Assembly: GCA_950097015.1 (NCBI GenBank)
Contig: CATNEN010000002.1
Coordinates: 8,075,501 to 8,139,500, forward strand
From: Macrostomum hystrix
Taxonomy: Eukaryota > Platyhelminthes > Macrostomidae
Direction of reading: 5' to 3'
Length of the DNA stretch: 64,000 bases
Part shown: positions 49,901 through 59,013 of the stretch, piece after piece
How positions within the stretch are numbered: the first letter of the stretch is position 1
How the letters are laid out: each line of letters starts with the position of its first letter
Made by a program: the position numbers and the translations under genes
Notes under the pieces: model-generated
The model's input: the letters and a program-made list of their open reading frames with translations, nothing else
What the model was told of the DNA's origin: nothing
The model's database searches: none

Positions 49901-50129
49901 GCAACCGCCCCGTGCTGCGAAGAAGATTTCGCCATTGGATGTGTACTACAGTGAGCTCAGCGCATGTTCTGATTCGCCGTTGTTTCTACCTGGAGTGGCT
50001 GTCGCTTCCTCTCCGGAAATGTATATCTCTTCTAAATGCCGTTGCACGGACCTGCGCAATCAACTTCAGGAGGCATTTCGAGGCGGAGATCCTGGCGAAG
50101 GGGAACCTTGTGTTGATATAGTGCGTTAA
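46968..50129 (+). CDS. P-loop NTPase with PD-(D/E)XK-like nuclease motif
   Basis: A three-exon gene, 823 codons from the ATG at 46986: exons 46968-48013, 48418-49448 and 49717-50129. Donors are GTGAGT and GTAAGT; acceptors are CCCACAG and TTTCCAG; phases match at both joins. The first exon follows a strong acceptor (TTTTTTTCAG, 46958-46967), so a non-coding exon or spliced leader may precede it. Walker A GPSGTGKT lies at residues 57-64, and FVLLHD downstream could be a Walker B-like strand. Near the C-terminus SVDVVLA (D660) and LIECKSS (E686, K688) form a D...E-x-K pattern, as in PD-(D/E)XK nucleases. NTPase plus this nuclease fold recalls the Crinkler-RHS-type proteins of eukaryotes; that link is inference. 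The intron before exon 3 splits the Cys687 codon, between the putative catalytic E and K. Confidence 0.6.
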
Positions 50130-50263
50130 TATGCTTTACTTGTGGGTGCCAGCAGTGAGCAATCTTTACAGAACGATATTTTACACCATTTTTACCCCCT
50201 GCTTTAAAATGTGTCAAGCCTCCTCTATTTTTTTGTCCTAATTAATTTTTTGTCTCACATTTT

Positions 50264-50873
50264 GAGCTGAAATGTTAGCGAAGCGAGCTGAAATGTGAGC
50301 GAAGCGAGCTGAAATGTGTGCGAAGCGAGCTGAAATGTGAGCGAAGCGAGCTGAAATGTGAGCGAAGCGAGCTGAAATGTGAGCGAAGCGAGCTGAAATA
50401 TGTGCGAAGCGAGCTGAAATATGTGCGAAGCGAGCTGAAATGTGTGCGAAGCGAGCTGAAATATGTGCGAAGCGAGCTGAAATGTGAGCGAAGCGAGCTG
50501 AAATATGTGCGAAGCGAGCTGAAATGTGAGCGAAGCGAGCTGAAATATGTGCGAAGCGAGCTGAAATATGTGCGAAGCGAGCTGAGATGTGAGCGAAGCG
50601 AGCTGAAATATGTGCGAAGCGAGCTGAAATGTGAGCGAAGCGAGCTGAAATATGTGCGAAGCGAGCTGAAATATGTGCGAAGCGAGCTGAAATGTGAGCG
50701 AAGCGAGCTGAAATATGTGCGAAGCGAGCTGAAATGTGAGCGAAGCGAGCTGAAATGTGTGCGAAGCGAGCTGAAATGTGAGCGAAGCGAGCTGAAATAT
50801 GTGCGAAGCGAGCTGAAATGTGAGCGAAGCGAGCTGAAATGTGAGCGAAGCGAGCTGAAATGTGAGCGGAGTG
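50264..50873. repeat. 21-bp minisatellite, about 29 copies
   Basis: The unit GAGCTGAAATGTGAGCGAAG plus C, with variants ...ATATGTGCG... and ...GTGTGCG..., begins about 135 bp after the stop of the NTPase-nuclease gene. Because 21 is a multiple of 3 and the unit has no stop in several phases, long frames of over 200 codons run on the minus strand and one of 186 on the plus strand. The variants alternate irregularly. No ATG context or flanking exon supports translation. Confidence 0.95.
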
Positions 50874-51948
50874 GATAACTGATAAAATACGCCATTCCCC
50901 CCTTCCCTCATATTGTACCATATTGTTTTTTATGCACATTTTAAACTCGCTGCTTTTGCTTTACTTGTCTCTAATGTAACGTATTTAGTAGTGTCTTTGG
51001 TACAGCTGGATCTCAACTGATAGGGAATTAATTAATTAATTAATTGCTCACTTGTTTGTTTAAGTTTCCCTTTGCAAGCCCATTGTCACTTGTTTTCCCT
51101 TGCCTAATGTGTAAAAACTGTTTAGTTTTATGCTACCCTGGTCACACGGACTTACACCGATGTGTAAGTCCGTGTGACAACAATATGTTACAGTGCTGAA
51201 TTATGTTATTGGCAATATGCAAAAATGGTACATTTCAAAATGCGGATGGCAAATCGTAGAAGCGTTAACGGAAGTGATAGCGGAAGCTAATAATATGTTA
51301 TTTTTAGCTGTGCGCAGTGCACTTATTCTGTTGTTACTTTTTACACTTTGCATTGCTGCATGAATGACTTTTTCTTTACAAATACTGCAATTCAGAAAGC
51401 CCCAATAAGAAATGTACCATTTTTTATACTGCCAGTACATACTGCTCCATCTATTTTCTGCTAAATGCACTCGTACATGTCCTTTCTCACAACGCACCAC
51501 ACACAACGTTGCATGCGCACTCAGTGTCGGTGTCAGCATTATTATTTTAATAATCCTTTCTATACACTTTTTTGTATCCAATTTCTTCAGGTCATGCAAA
51601 CCTAAAATCGATTAATTTTTATTCCCTTATCTTGGTTGACCTGTAGGTTGGGTAGAGCGTAGGAGTAGGTTGAGTAGAGTGTTAGAGTAGGTTGGGTAGA
51701 GTGAAGGAGTAGGGTGGGTAGAGTAGAGAGCGGATTCTGAACGGGATGAGAGGAGGCGGTATAGAGGTCGTGTCAACATAATATTGTGCACCACTTGTCA
51801 TTCTATTTTTCTCATCTTTCGTTATCAATAAATCAAATGAAAATAGTTCGTATTTACGATCGCACGCTCGCAATGTTGTTTTATTGTGCACAAAACATGG
51901 AGCATTGTTTTTTGTTCATTTTTGCTTTAGACTGGAGAATGAGATGAG
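50874..51948. other. Intergenic DNA with small repeats
   Basis: It contains an ATTA microsatellite (about 51027-51045), a perfect hairpin at 51141-51178, the dispersed GAATTATGTTATTGGC motif at about 51196, and a short degenerate GTAGGTTGGGTAGAGT repeat (about 51640-51725). No coding exon was supported. Confidence 0.5.
51141..51178. other. Perfect 17-bp hairpin with 4-nt loop
   Basis: GTCACACGGACTTACAC (51141-51157) is the exact reverse complement of GTGTAAGTCCGTGTGAC (51162-51178), around the loop CGAT. Such a long perfect stem would be rare by chance. It could be a transposon terminus, a cruciform site or a small structured RNA; nothing around it decides. Confidence 0.75.
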
Positions 51949-52575
51949 GGGTGGCTAGGTGGGGAATTGGGTGGCTAGGTGGGGAGTTGGGTGGCTAGGT
52001 TTGGAGGTTTGTCGGGCTAGGTGGGGAGTTGGCTAGGTGGGGAATTGGGTGGCTAGGTGGGGAGTTGAGTGGCGAGGTGGGGAGTTGGGTGGCTAGGTTG
52101 GGAGGTTTGTCGGGCTAGGTGGGGAGTTGGCTAGGTGGGGAGTTGGCTAGGTGGGGAATTGGGTGGCTAGGTGGGGAGTTGGTTGGCTAGGTGGGGAATT
52201 AGGTGGCTAGGTGGGGAGTTGGGTGGCGAGGTGGGGAGTTGGGTGGCTAGGTGGGGAGTTGGGTGGCTAGGTGGGGAGTTGGGTGGCTAGGTGGGGAGTT
52301 GGGTGGCTAGGTGGGGAGTTGGGTGGCTAGGTGGGGAGTTGGGTGGCTAGGTGGGGAGTTGGGTGGCTAGGTGGGGAGTTGGGTGGCTAGGTGGGCAGTT
52401 GGGTGGCGAGGTGGGGAGTTGGGTGGCTAGGTGGGGAGTTGGGTGGCTAGGTGGGGAGTTGGGTGGCTAGGTGGGGAGTTGGGTGGCTAGGTGGGGAGTT
52501 GGGTGGCTAGGTGGGGAGTTGGGTGGCTAGGTGGGGAGTTGGGTGGCTAGGTGGGGAGTTGGGTGGCGAGGTGGG
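51949..52575. repeat. 20-bp minisatellite, about 31 copies
   Basis: The unit GTTGGGTGGCTAGGTGGGGA is nearly perfect in 52200-52560 and more irregular on the left. The same unit with one base changed occurs in reverse orientation at 62472-62752. Confidence 0.95.
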
Positions 52576-52658
52576 ACTTTTATATGTAGAAACTCCAGTA
52601 TTGGAGTCCATACAGTAGAAACTCCAATAGTGGAGGCTTAACACTAGAAACTCCGGCA

Positions 52659-53109
52659 ATGTTCTACTTCCGTTCGTTATATTATTTTTTGTTTGCAAAC
52701 GACAGATAACGAAAATAAACAAGTTTAACGGTAACAAAAAGTCTGTAGTTTGGTCAGACAGTTCTGAAAAGTCTTGGTCAGTCTTTCTTTCTCTTTCTTT
52801 CTTGAGAAGACTAAGACTTAGAGGGTATAGACGGCGCCATAAGAATTCTTCGAGGTGGCTTTCGAATAGAGCAGCACTCGTGCCATGCATTTGACGCAGC
52901 TTTGGCCTTTTGGCCTTTGCGAAATCTTTAGCTGCAGAATTTCTGTGCTTTAGCTTCCTGTTCCCCCATATTTGCCAGATTTTGCCATAGACATAGATCC
53001 AAGTGTCAAGTTATGGCAAAGCCACGTCAGCACAACTTTTTCAAACTCAGAATGCACGTGTGGCACGAATTCAAACGAAAAAATAATATAACGAACGGAA
53101 GTAGAACAT
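52659..53109. mobile_element. MITE with 32-bp perfect terminal inverted repeats
   Basis: The left end ATGTTCTACTTCCGTTCGTT and its 12 following bases (52659-52690) are repeated as an exact reverse complement at 53078-53109. The 451-bp element has no transposase. The perfect 32-bp arms suggest a young insertion. A target duplication is not obvious; AT on both sides is possible if the TIR starts at GTTCTAC. It ends two bases before a partial duplicate of the first PH-domain exon of the adjacent gene. Confidence 0.75.
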
Positions 53110-53230
53110 CACCAGAGTGATACAATACTACAGGGCTGGCTACTTAAATCAGCCCATTTTACCAAACCACTGTTTCAGCTGCCCAACTTATTTAGTTGCA
53201 CGTCTCCACCTGGCAACTGTCCTGGACCAG

Positions 53231-54855
53231 AGAGATACTATATTCAAGGGCTGGCTGGTTAAATCGCCGCCATTTCAACCATCTGGTGGTGGTTCCAGCA
53301 TTTTCCGTAGGCCACAGCCACTTCAACCAGTGAGTCTAAAGTGCATTATCATCCATTAGTATTATTGCACCAATGATACAATTTCCTCATTTTTTATAGC
53401 GCTGGCGGCGTCGCTATTTCGTACTAAGCTGCATCAGAACTAAAGACCGCTCTAGCAACTACCTACTGACCTATTATGAAGACGCACTGCAGACTAAGCG
53501 CAAGGGCCGGGTGGATTTGGAGCACGCCAATAACATCACTACTTACGTAATTCCGCCAATATATCTGCTGAACAAGCTGCAGCCTAGGCTTCTCCGCGCC
53601 CCAGCAAGGCCAGCATTCTTCAGACGGGATCAGACGGCATTCTTCCTGCTGGAGACTGTCCACCGCAGGCAGATGCGCACCTACTATTTCCTGCCAGAGG
53701 GCAATACCATGGAGCGCTGGGTCAGCCATCTGCGCAACGCGTGCGGACTTGGCGAAGACGATCTGTCCGGGATAAATGATAGCACTATCGATCCCTCTTA
53801 TAGAGAACAATTTCCTCCTCTATCTGGTGCGTCATTTCTACAAGTGCAGCAATTTCAGCCGCTCTCCCAAAACATGCTTTCACCGTCTGGTCGCTACATT
53901 CCAGGCGATAGCATCGATGGCACTATCAGGTAAGAAATGTGGGACTAGACTCGCGATTTAGCCTAGATTATTTATAGCCTAGAATGTGGTCTTTACTCTT
54001 TGATAAATAACTGTAAATTAAGGGATTTTCAGTGGGATTTCTAAGCTATAATCAAAGGATTTTCAGTGGGATTTCTGAGCTATAATCAAAGGATTTTCAG
54101 TGGGAGTTCTGAGCTTTAATCAATGGATTTACAGCGGGATTTCTGAGATTTAATTAATGGATTTACAGCGGGATTTCTGAGATTTAATTAATGGATTAAC
54201 AGCGGGATTTCTGAGCTTTAATCAATGGATTTACAGCGGGATTTCTGAGCTTTAATCAATGGATTTACTGCGAGATTTCTGAGCTACAATCAAGGGATTT
54301 ACAGCGGGTTTCTAGACCAGAATAACGAGTTATTTAATAAAGCATGTCTATGAGAAATCTGTAATTCCATTTTACCGATCGCTCCACGCCTCAACCGGTC
54401 GATTCCCGTTAAATTCTTCGATCAGACGACCAACTGCCCAGGCACCTGAAGACGATTATAGCATGCCTCCAACGGTTGCTAGAGGAGGCGGTAACCCTAG
54501 CAACGAATATGATTATCGCATGCCTCCTAGTACAGACGAGGACGATTATCGATTGCCGCCACCGCATGTTACGGGCCAAAGTTTATATAAAACTGGTGAA
54601 GATGAGTATCGATTGCCGCCTGTTGCGTCTGATCACCCCGAATTCGTTGAAGAAGATTATCGATTGCCTCCACCGCTGACTGGAAACGCTCCGGCCAGCA
54701 CTGACGAAGACGCTTACCGGTTGCCACCACAGCAACAGCAGCAGCAGTTAGCTACTGCTAGTCGCGCCGACCCTGACGCCAGTCAATACATCAACCTGGG
54801 ACCAACCGGCTGCCACCACAGCAACAAGCACCAGAGTCAGCGTGGATCGGGTTAG
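53231..54855 (+). CDS. PH-domain docking protein, GAB/DOS-like
   Basis: Three exons are clear: 53231-53329 (donor GTGAGT), 53400-53929 (acceptor TTTATAG, donor GTAAGA) and from 54426 (acceptor TCGATCAG), with matching phases. The start codon lies upstream and was not found. Exons 1-2 encode a PH domain: FKGWLVKSPP at its start as in GAB/DOS adaptors, RRRYFVLS, an acidic linker, and a C-terminal helix with MERWVSHLRNA. Exon 3 has six tyrosine motifs of the form Y[SR][ML]PP after acidic residues, matching pYxxP sites bound by Crk-type SH2 domains, then QYINL, a pYxN GRB2-type site. This architecture fits a membrane-recruited docking protein for receptor tyrosine kinases. The frame reaches TAG at 54853-54855, at the edge of a LINE-like repeat; a donor at 54851 would instead splice to the phosphatase-like exon at 55404. 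Confidence 0.72.
54023..54312. repeat. 34-bp intronic minisatellite, about 8 copies
   Basis: The unit GGATTTACAGCGGGATTTCT plus GAGCTTTAATCAAT, with gradual divergence from left to right, lies inside the intron of the PH-domain gene (53930-54425). Confidence 0.9.
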
Positions 54856-55310
54856 GCAAATTTTGTATTGATAAATTCTAACTTAAAACCTGTCCCTCTA
54901 TTTTTTGTTTTGTCTATAGACCTCCTCCTGCTGATGACTCTTATCTTGTCAATGTTACAAAGTTGTGGCTTTGTAAATTCAGGCTATTTGCCTATTGGGT
55001 TAACTAATCCATCTAGCTCAATCCATTTAATTGGAGACTTTAATGCCCACTCTAATGCCCATATGTCTTGGCTGAAATCAAATGGCACAGATGCCCATTG
55101 TAATATTCTTAAACCAATAGGAAATTCTGATCACTGTCTAATTTGATGGGTAAATTTAAATTTCAATACCTCTTTGGCCGCATTTGATTCCAGCAAGGAT
55201 TCCAGTATATAGGATGGCGTAATCCAAGTTGCCATAATTGATTTTGCCCATTGTTTCTGTAGCCACCTCTTCGTTGACCTAATGATGTACTTTGGCATTG
55301 CAGCAAACAT
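54855..55310 (+). mobile_element. Decayed LINE-like repeat, copy 2
   Basis: This is the counterpart of 38551-39084. Its frame is better kept: LIGDFNAHSNA followed by SWLKSNGTDA and NSDHCLI, again resembling LINE apurinic endonuclease motifs. It begins within five bases of the end of the PH-gene exon, so it either forms most of an intron (54851-55403) or truncated the exon. About 90 bp of unique DNA follow before the next exon. Confidence 0.5.
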
Positions 55311-55403
55311 ATTTGCTGCAAGGTTCAGCAATTCAATTCTGCACAGCAACAGCGAACTCTTGCTAGCTTGCATTTGAACATTAAAGTTTTTCATTGTTTT
55401 CAG

Positions 55404-56627
55404 AGAATCGCAGAAAATTGCGACCACCAAAATTCGCCAACTTCGCCGCGGCCTATCCGCAGTACTGCGAGTCCAGATGCCCGGCTGTCCTAGCCGGAGC
55501 TGATAGTGTCGATGGCGTCGGCCCGTGTTGTCAGCAGCAGCAGCAGCGACAGTTTCTAGTCGAGCTAAACTACGCCACGAATCAGGGACCGACTAAACTA
55601 TTAAGTTTTGTCTACGTCGGCTCTCAAACTGACGCCTGCGACTCAGATGTGATCCGGCGTCACGGCATTACCCACATATTGAATGTGAGCGCCAATTGTC
55701 CGCAGTCGGAGCACGTCGACGAGGCTAATTTCATGCGGGTTCCAGTTAACGACGGCTACGCCGACAAATTGTTGCCGCATTTCAAACTGGCTTTCCAGTT
55801 TCTGGGTATGTGTTTGTTTTGCCTAAAAAACTTTTTTCTCGGCTATTGGCACTTAAAAGTTGTACATTTTTTGCCTATATGTATCGAAAAAATGTTTTAT
55901 CGACAGTACGTTTAAAAGTTTGTATTAAGCCGATATGTATCGAAAAATATACAAATATATCTTTATTCTCTTGCATTTTAGACAATGTCTGGCGTAGCAA
56001 CGGTCGCTGCCTTGTACACAGCCTTGCTGGCGTATCTCGCTCTCCAACCATGGTGATTGCATACATTATGCAGCATCTCAATATGACTCAAGATCAAGCT
56101 TATCAGTGAGCGGAATTTTATTTTTATAAGCGATATGCATTTTTAGAAAGGCTAATTATGCACAACCTAACAAAGTGACTTCTTCTGTTTTTAGCTACGT
56201 TAAGGCTCGCCGGCCTAGTATTAGTCCGAATTTCAATTTTCTTGGACAACTTTTGGAATTCGAACGCCAACTTCAGCAGCAAAAGCAGCAATCTGAGTCT
56301 TCGGCATCAACAGCAGAGGACTCAGACTCATCCTGCTCAGAAGCGAAGCGTCAGAAAAGATTCTGTCTGACGGCCGCCTCTGCTGCTTCAATAGTGGCTA
56401 GCACTGTCAGTGCAATGTCTAAAATGTCTTTCACCGCCCAGCAACAGCATCAGCAGCAGCGATCTGCCATTACCACAACTGACCGCATTGCAACTAAAAG
56501 GCGCCAACGACCGCTCAGTGAAGTTCTGCTTGACGAGAATTCCACTCCGTCTAATTCAACAGCATCGTCAGCTGCTGCTGTTGCTACCTCTTCCTCTGCG
56601 GCGCTTCCGCAAGCAACCACTGCCTAA
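55404..56627 (+). CDS. DUSP8/16-like phosphatase domain with Cys-to-Ser active site
   Basis: Three exons, 55404-55805, 55982-56105 and 56195-56627, with donors GTATGT and GTGAGC, acceptors CATTTTAG and TTTTTAG, and matching phases. The linker KFANFAAAYPQYCES and the following domain match the dual-specificity phosphatase region of the DUSP8/DUSP16 (MKP-7/VHP-1) group, which dephosphorylates JNK/p38-type MAP kinases: FVYVGSQTDA, ILNVSANCP, the general-acid loop VPVND, and PSISPNFNFLGQLLEFE at the end. The signature HCxxGxxR is here HSLAGVSRS: codon 56020-56022 is AGC, serine, in place of the catalytic cysteine. It should bind phosphoprotein substrates but not hydrolyse them. The Arg and Asp are kept, which suggests selection rather than decay. 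No rhodanese/CH2 domain precedes it. A glutamine- and serine-rich tail follows. An AATAAA lies 240 bp after the stop. Confidence 0.85.
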
Positions 56628-56866
56628 TAATAATATTAATAATGACTTACCTTGAGACAGTACAAATGTCATATTTTTGCAGCTAAATCTGGTAATTATT
56701 TTGCATGGTTTATAGTCGGCTAATTAATAATACCAGCCGAAATGAAAAATTTTAACGCCTCAAGTATTAAGCTTGCATTCCCGAGTCCTATTATAATTTG
56801 TGTCTCCTTTCTGTACTTTTTGTTCTAATAACGATTAAGTATTCCGTGTACATGCAGCCAAAGCAC

Positions 56867-56872
56867 AATAAA
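56867..56872 (+). terminator. Polyadenylation signal
   Basis: AATAAA about 240 bp after the stop of the phosphatase-like gene, in AT-rich DNA; it probably marks the 3' end of that transcript. Confidence 0.6.
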
Positions 56873-58091
56873 TCTGATTTCTATTTATTTTTTATTCTTC
56901 ACATGCTCAATTGTAAAATACTGTTTGCTTCAGACTCAAAGCACGACAATTTAGCAATAAGGCTTGTCAATTGTTAGTACTGGGATAATAATATTAATCG
57001 ATTCTGTAGTTCTGAAAGTCAAAGTCATGGAATTCTAAAAAGAGCCACAACTTTCTGTCCCGACCATCTAGAGGCGCCGGACTGGCGCCTCTAGACTCAG
57101 GGCGTCAACCTCTAGTCGAGAAATGTCATTTCCAACATTGCCCGCCAATGACGGAAATTTCGACATGGGAAATTCTCGATTTAATATTGCTTTTAGACAA
57201 GCAGTTACATAGTGGGCTGGTCGGCCAGTCGGAGTCGAGCAGCTAAGAGAATTCTATACTACTTGCAGTATAATGAAGCGGGTTTTTTAGGCGTAAAACG
57301 GCTGTAGATAGTTTAGCTTGCGTCGGACAGTCTCGCGACCGTCAAATTCCGACTCTACGCGTCGAAGTACATCGGACTAGGTGTCTTTGTTTTTTCAAAG
57401 TGTCTCTGCCAAAATTTTGTACTTAAAGGTCTAAGGGATTGACTGGCCAGTTTCGGGAAGTCCGTCTGTCTCGGCGGAATCTACCACGAGCAGGTGGCAC
57501 CTAATTCCGATGAATACAATTCGATAGAGCATCACTAGAGCTTTCGAACGACACCAAGCACGTCCGGAAATACCCACTAGAAGCCTGGCAAAGTGCATTG
57601 AAAGTCTCAAGGTACCTACAGGCACTGTAACGGTGAGGTGGAAATTACACCTTGCGGGAACGGCTGCCAGTCGAAGACGGTAGCACATCTATTGATGAGA
57701 CAAACGGCAACCGACGCATTCTAAAGACTCACCTGCCCAGACTGAACCGGTCTCGAATGGCATCCAGTCAAACTTGAGCTATACAGGCCTGTCTAGCCTG
57801 GCATTTAGGCGCCCCACCGGTCACAAAAGTGCTTTCCGAGTGCCCCTTAATTTTGATGGATCTCGGCCGGACTTGACCACCTGTACTCTGGGATAAATGT
57901 AGAAGCGATCCCCGCCGAAATCCGGGGTCAATAGGTCACTCTATGGGGCCAGTTTGTTGCGCACTACTTAGCCTAGGCAAACGCTAGAAAACGACTGAGG
58001 GAATTATTACACCTTACTTGGCGCGGTGCCAAAAAAGAACGGTGGCATCTACCTGCGCGCCGCGAGCGTCTGGGATCTGTGTGCAGTTTTT
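56873..58091. other. Intergenic DNA with one hairpin
   Basis: More GC-balanced than the rest of the intergenic DNA but with no exon I could support. It contains the hairpin at 57067-57095. It may include a decayed mobile element of a kind I do not recognise. Confidence 0.4.
57067..57095. other. Perfect 12-bp hairpin
   Basis: TCTAGAGGCGCC (57067-57078) and GGCGCCTCTAGA (57084-57095) are exact reverse complements around a 5-nt loop. Both arms contain GGCGCC. No target duplication or partner end was seen. Confidence 0.6.
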
Positions 58092-58294
58092 GGGATCTGT
58101 GTGTGGGAATTCGGCTGTTGGGATCTGGTTGTGGGAATTCGGCTATTGGGATCTGGGTGTGGGAATTCGGCTATTGGGATCTGGGTGTGGGAATTCGGCT
58201 ATTGGGATCTGGGTGTGGGAATTCGGCTATGGGGATCTGGGTGTGGGAATTCGGATGTTGGGATCTGGGTGTGGGAATTCGGCTATTGGGATCT
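58092..58294. repeat. 28-bp minisatellite, array A (about 7 copies)
   Basis: The unit GGGATCTGGGTGTGGGAATT plus CGGCTATT repeats every 28 bp. The same family in the same orientation forms array B at 59640-60091. Short Trp/Gly-rich frames in all phases are artefacts. Confidence 0.95.
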
Positions 58295-58810
58295 AATATG
58301 AGAATTGGGTCGATGAGATAGTCAGGGCAGATGTACACACCTGTGCGTGTTTGCTCAGGAGTCAGCGAAATGGGCAGAATTGCTTCCTCGCTGGCTGCGT
58401 GTCCAGTGTCATCAAATGATGTGCCATTGCCCGCAGCCCTCCTGCAATTATTATTATCATAACTTTTTACGTTTTTGATGCGCAAGTGCGTGGGCGTCGT
58501 CGCGTCACAGCAAAGCAATGTTAAAATAATTTTGTTGTGTTATGTGTCTCTATTGCCATTTCAACGATGAGGAGAGTTAGTCTCGTGTTATTTCATGCAC
58601 CCGGCGAGCATTTTTAGAAGTTTGAGAGTAGACTAGGCATTTGAGTAGCTGCTCCATGCAAAGCTTTGGTAGATTAGATGCTTTTAGGTTAGATATTAGA
58701 ATAAAAATTTAAGGTGTAATGTTAAACTACAGACTGACGAATCGGACTGACGGGTTGCTTAACTCCCATCTCAGGGGAGTTTGGGTGAGAAAGATTAGAA
58801 AGAGTTGGAG
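58295..58810. other. DNA beside array A with a possible minus-strand exon
   Basis: On the minus strand, 58295-58445 follows a plausible acceptor (AATTGCAG) and reads through a balanced composition containing LPISLTPEQTRTGVYICPDY before entering array A. It could be an exon fragment of an unknown gene cut by the minisatellite, but no start, donor or homology was recognised. The rest, to 58810, shows nothing. Confidence 0.25.
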
Positions 58811-59013
58811 AAAAAGGTGAGAGAGATGGGGAAGAAAAATGAGAGAGATGGGAAAGAGAGATGAGAGAGATGGGAAAGAAAGGTGAGAGAGATGGGGAAG
58901 AAAGATGAGAGAGATGGGAAAGAAAGGTGAGAGAGATGGGGAAGAAAAGTGAGTGAGAGATGGGGAAGAAAGATAAGAGAGATGGGGAAGAAAGGTGAGA
59001 GATTGGGAAGAAA
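58811..59013. repeat. Purine-rich minisatellite, about 20-bp unit
   Basis: Ten or so imperfect copies of GAGAGATGGGGAAGAAAGGT. The strand is almost pure purine, which could favour triplex or polypurine structures. Confidence 0.85.

Noticed and set aside
57431-57688. 85-codon minus-strand frame
   Set aside because: No recognisable motif, no splice signals and no start context; length is within chance for this composition.
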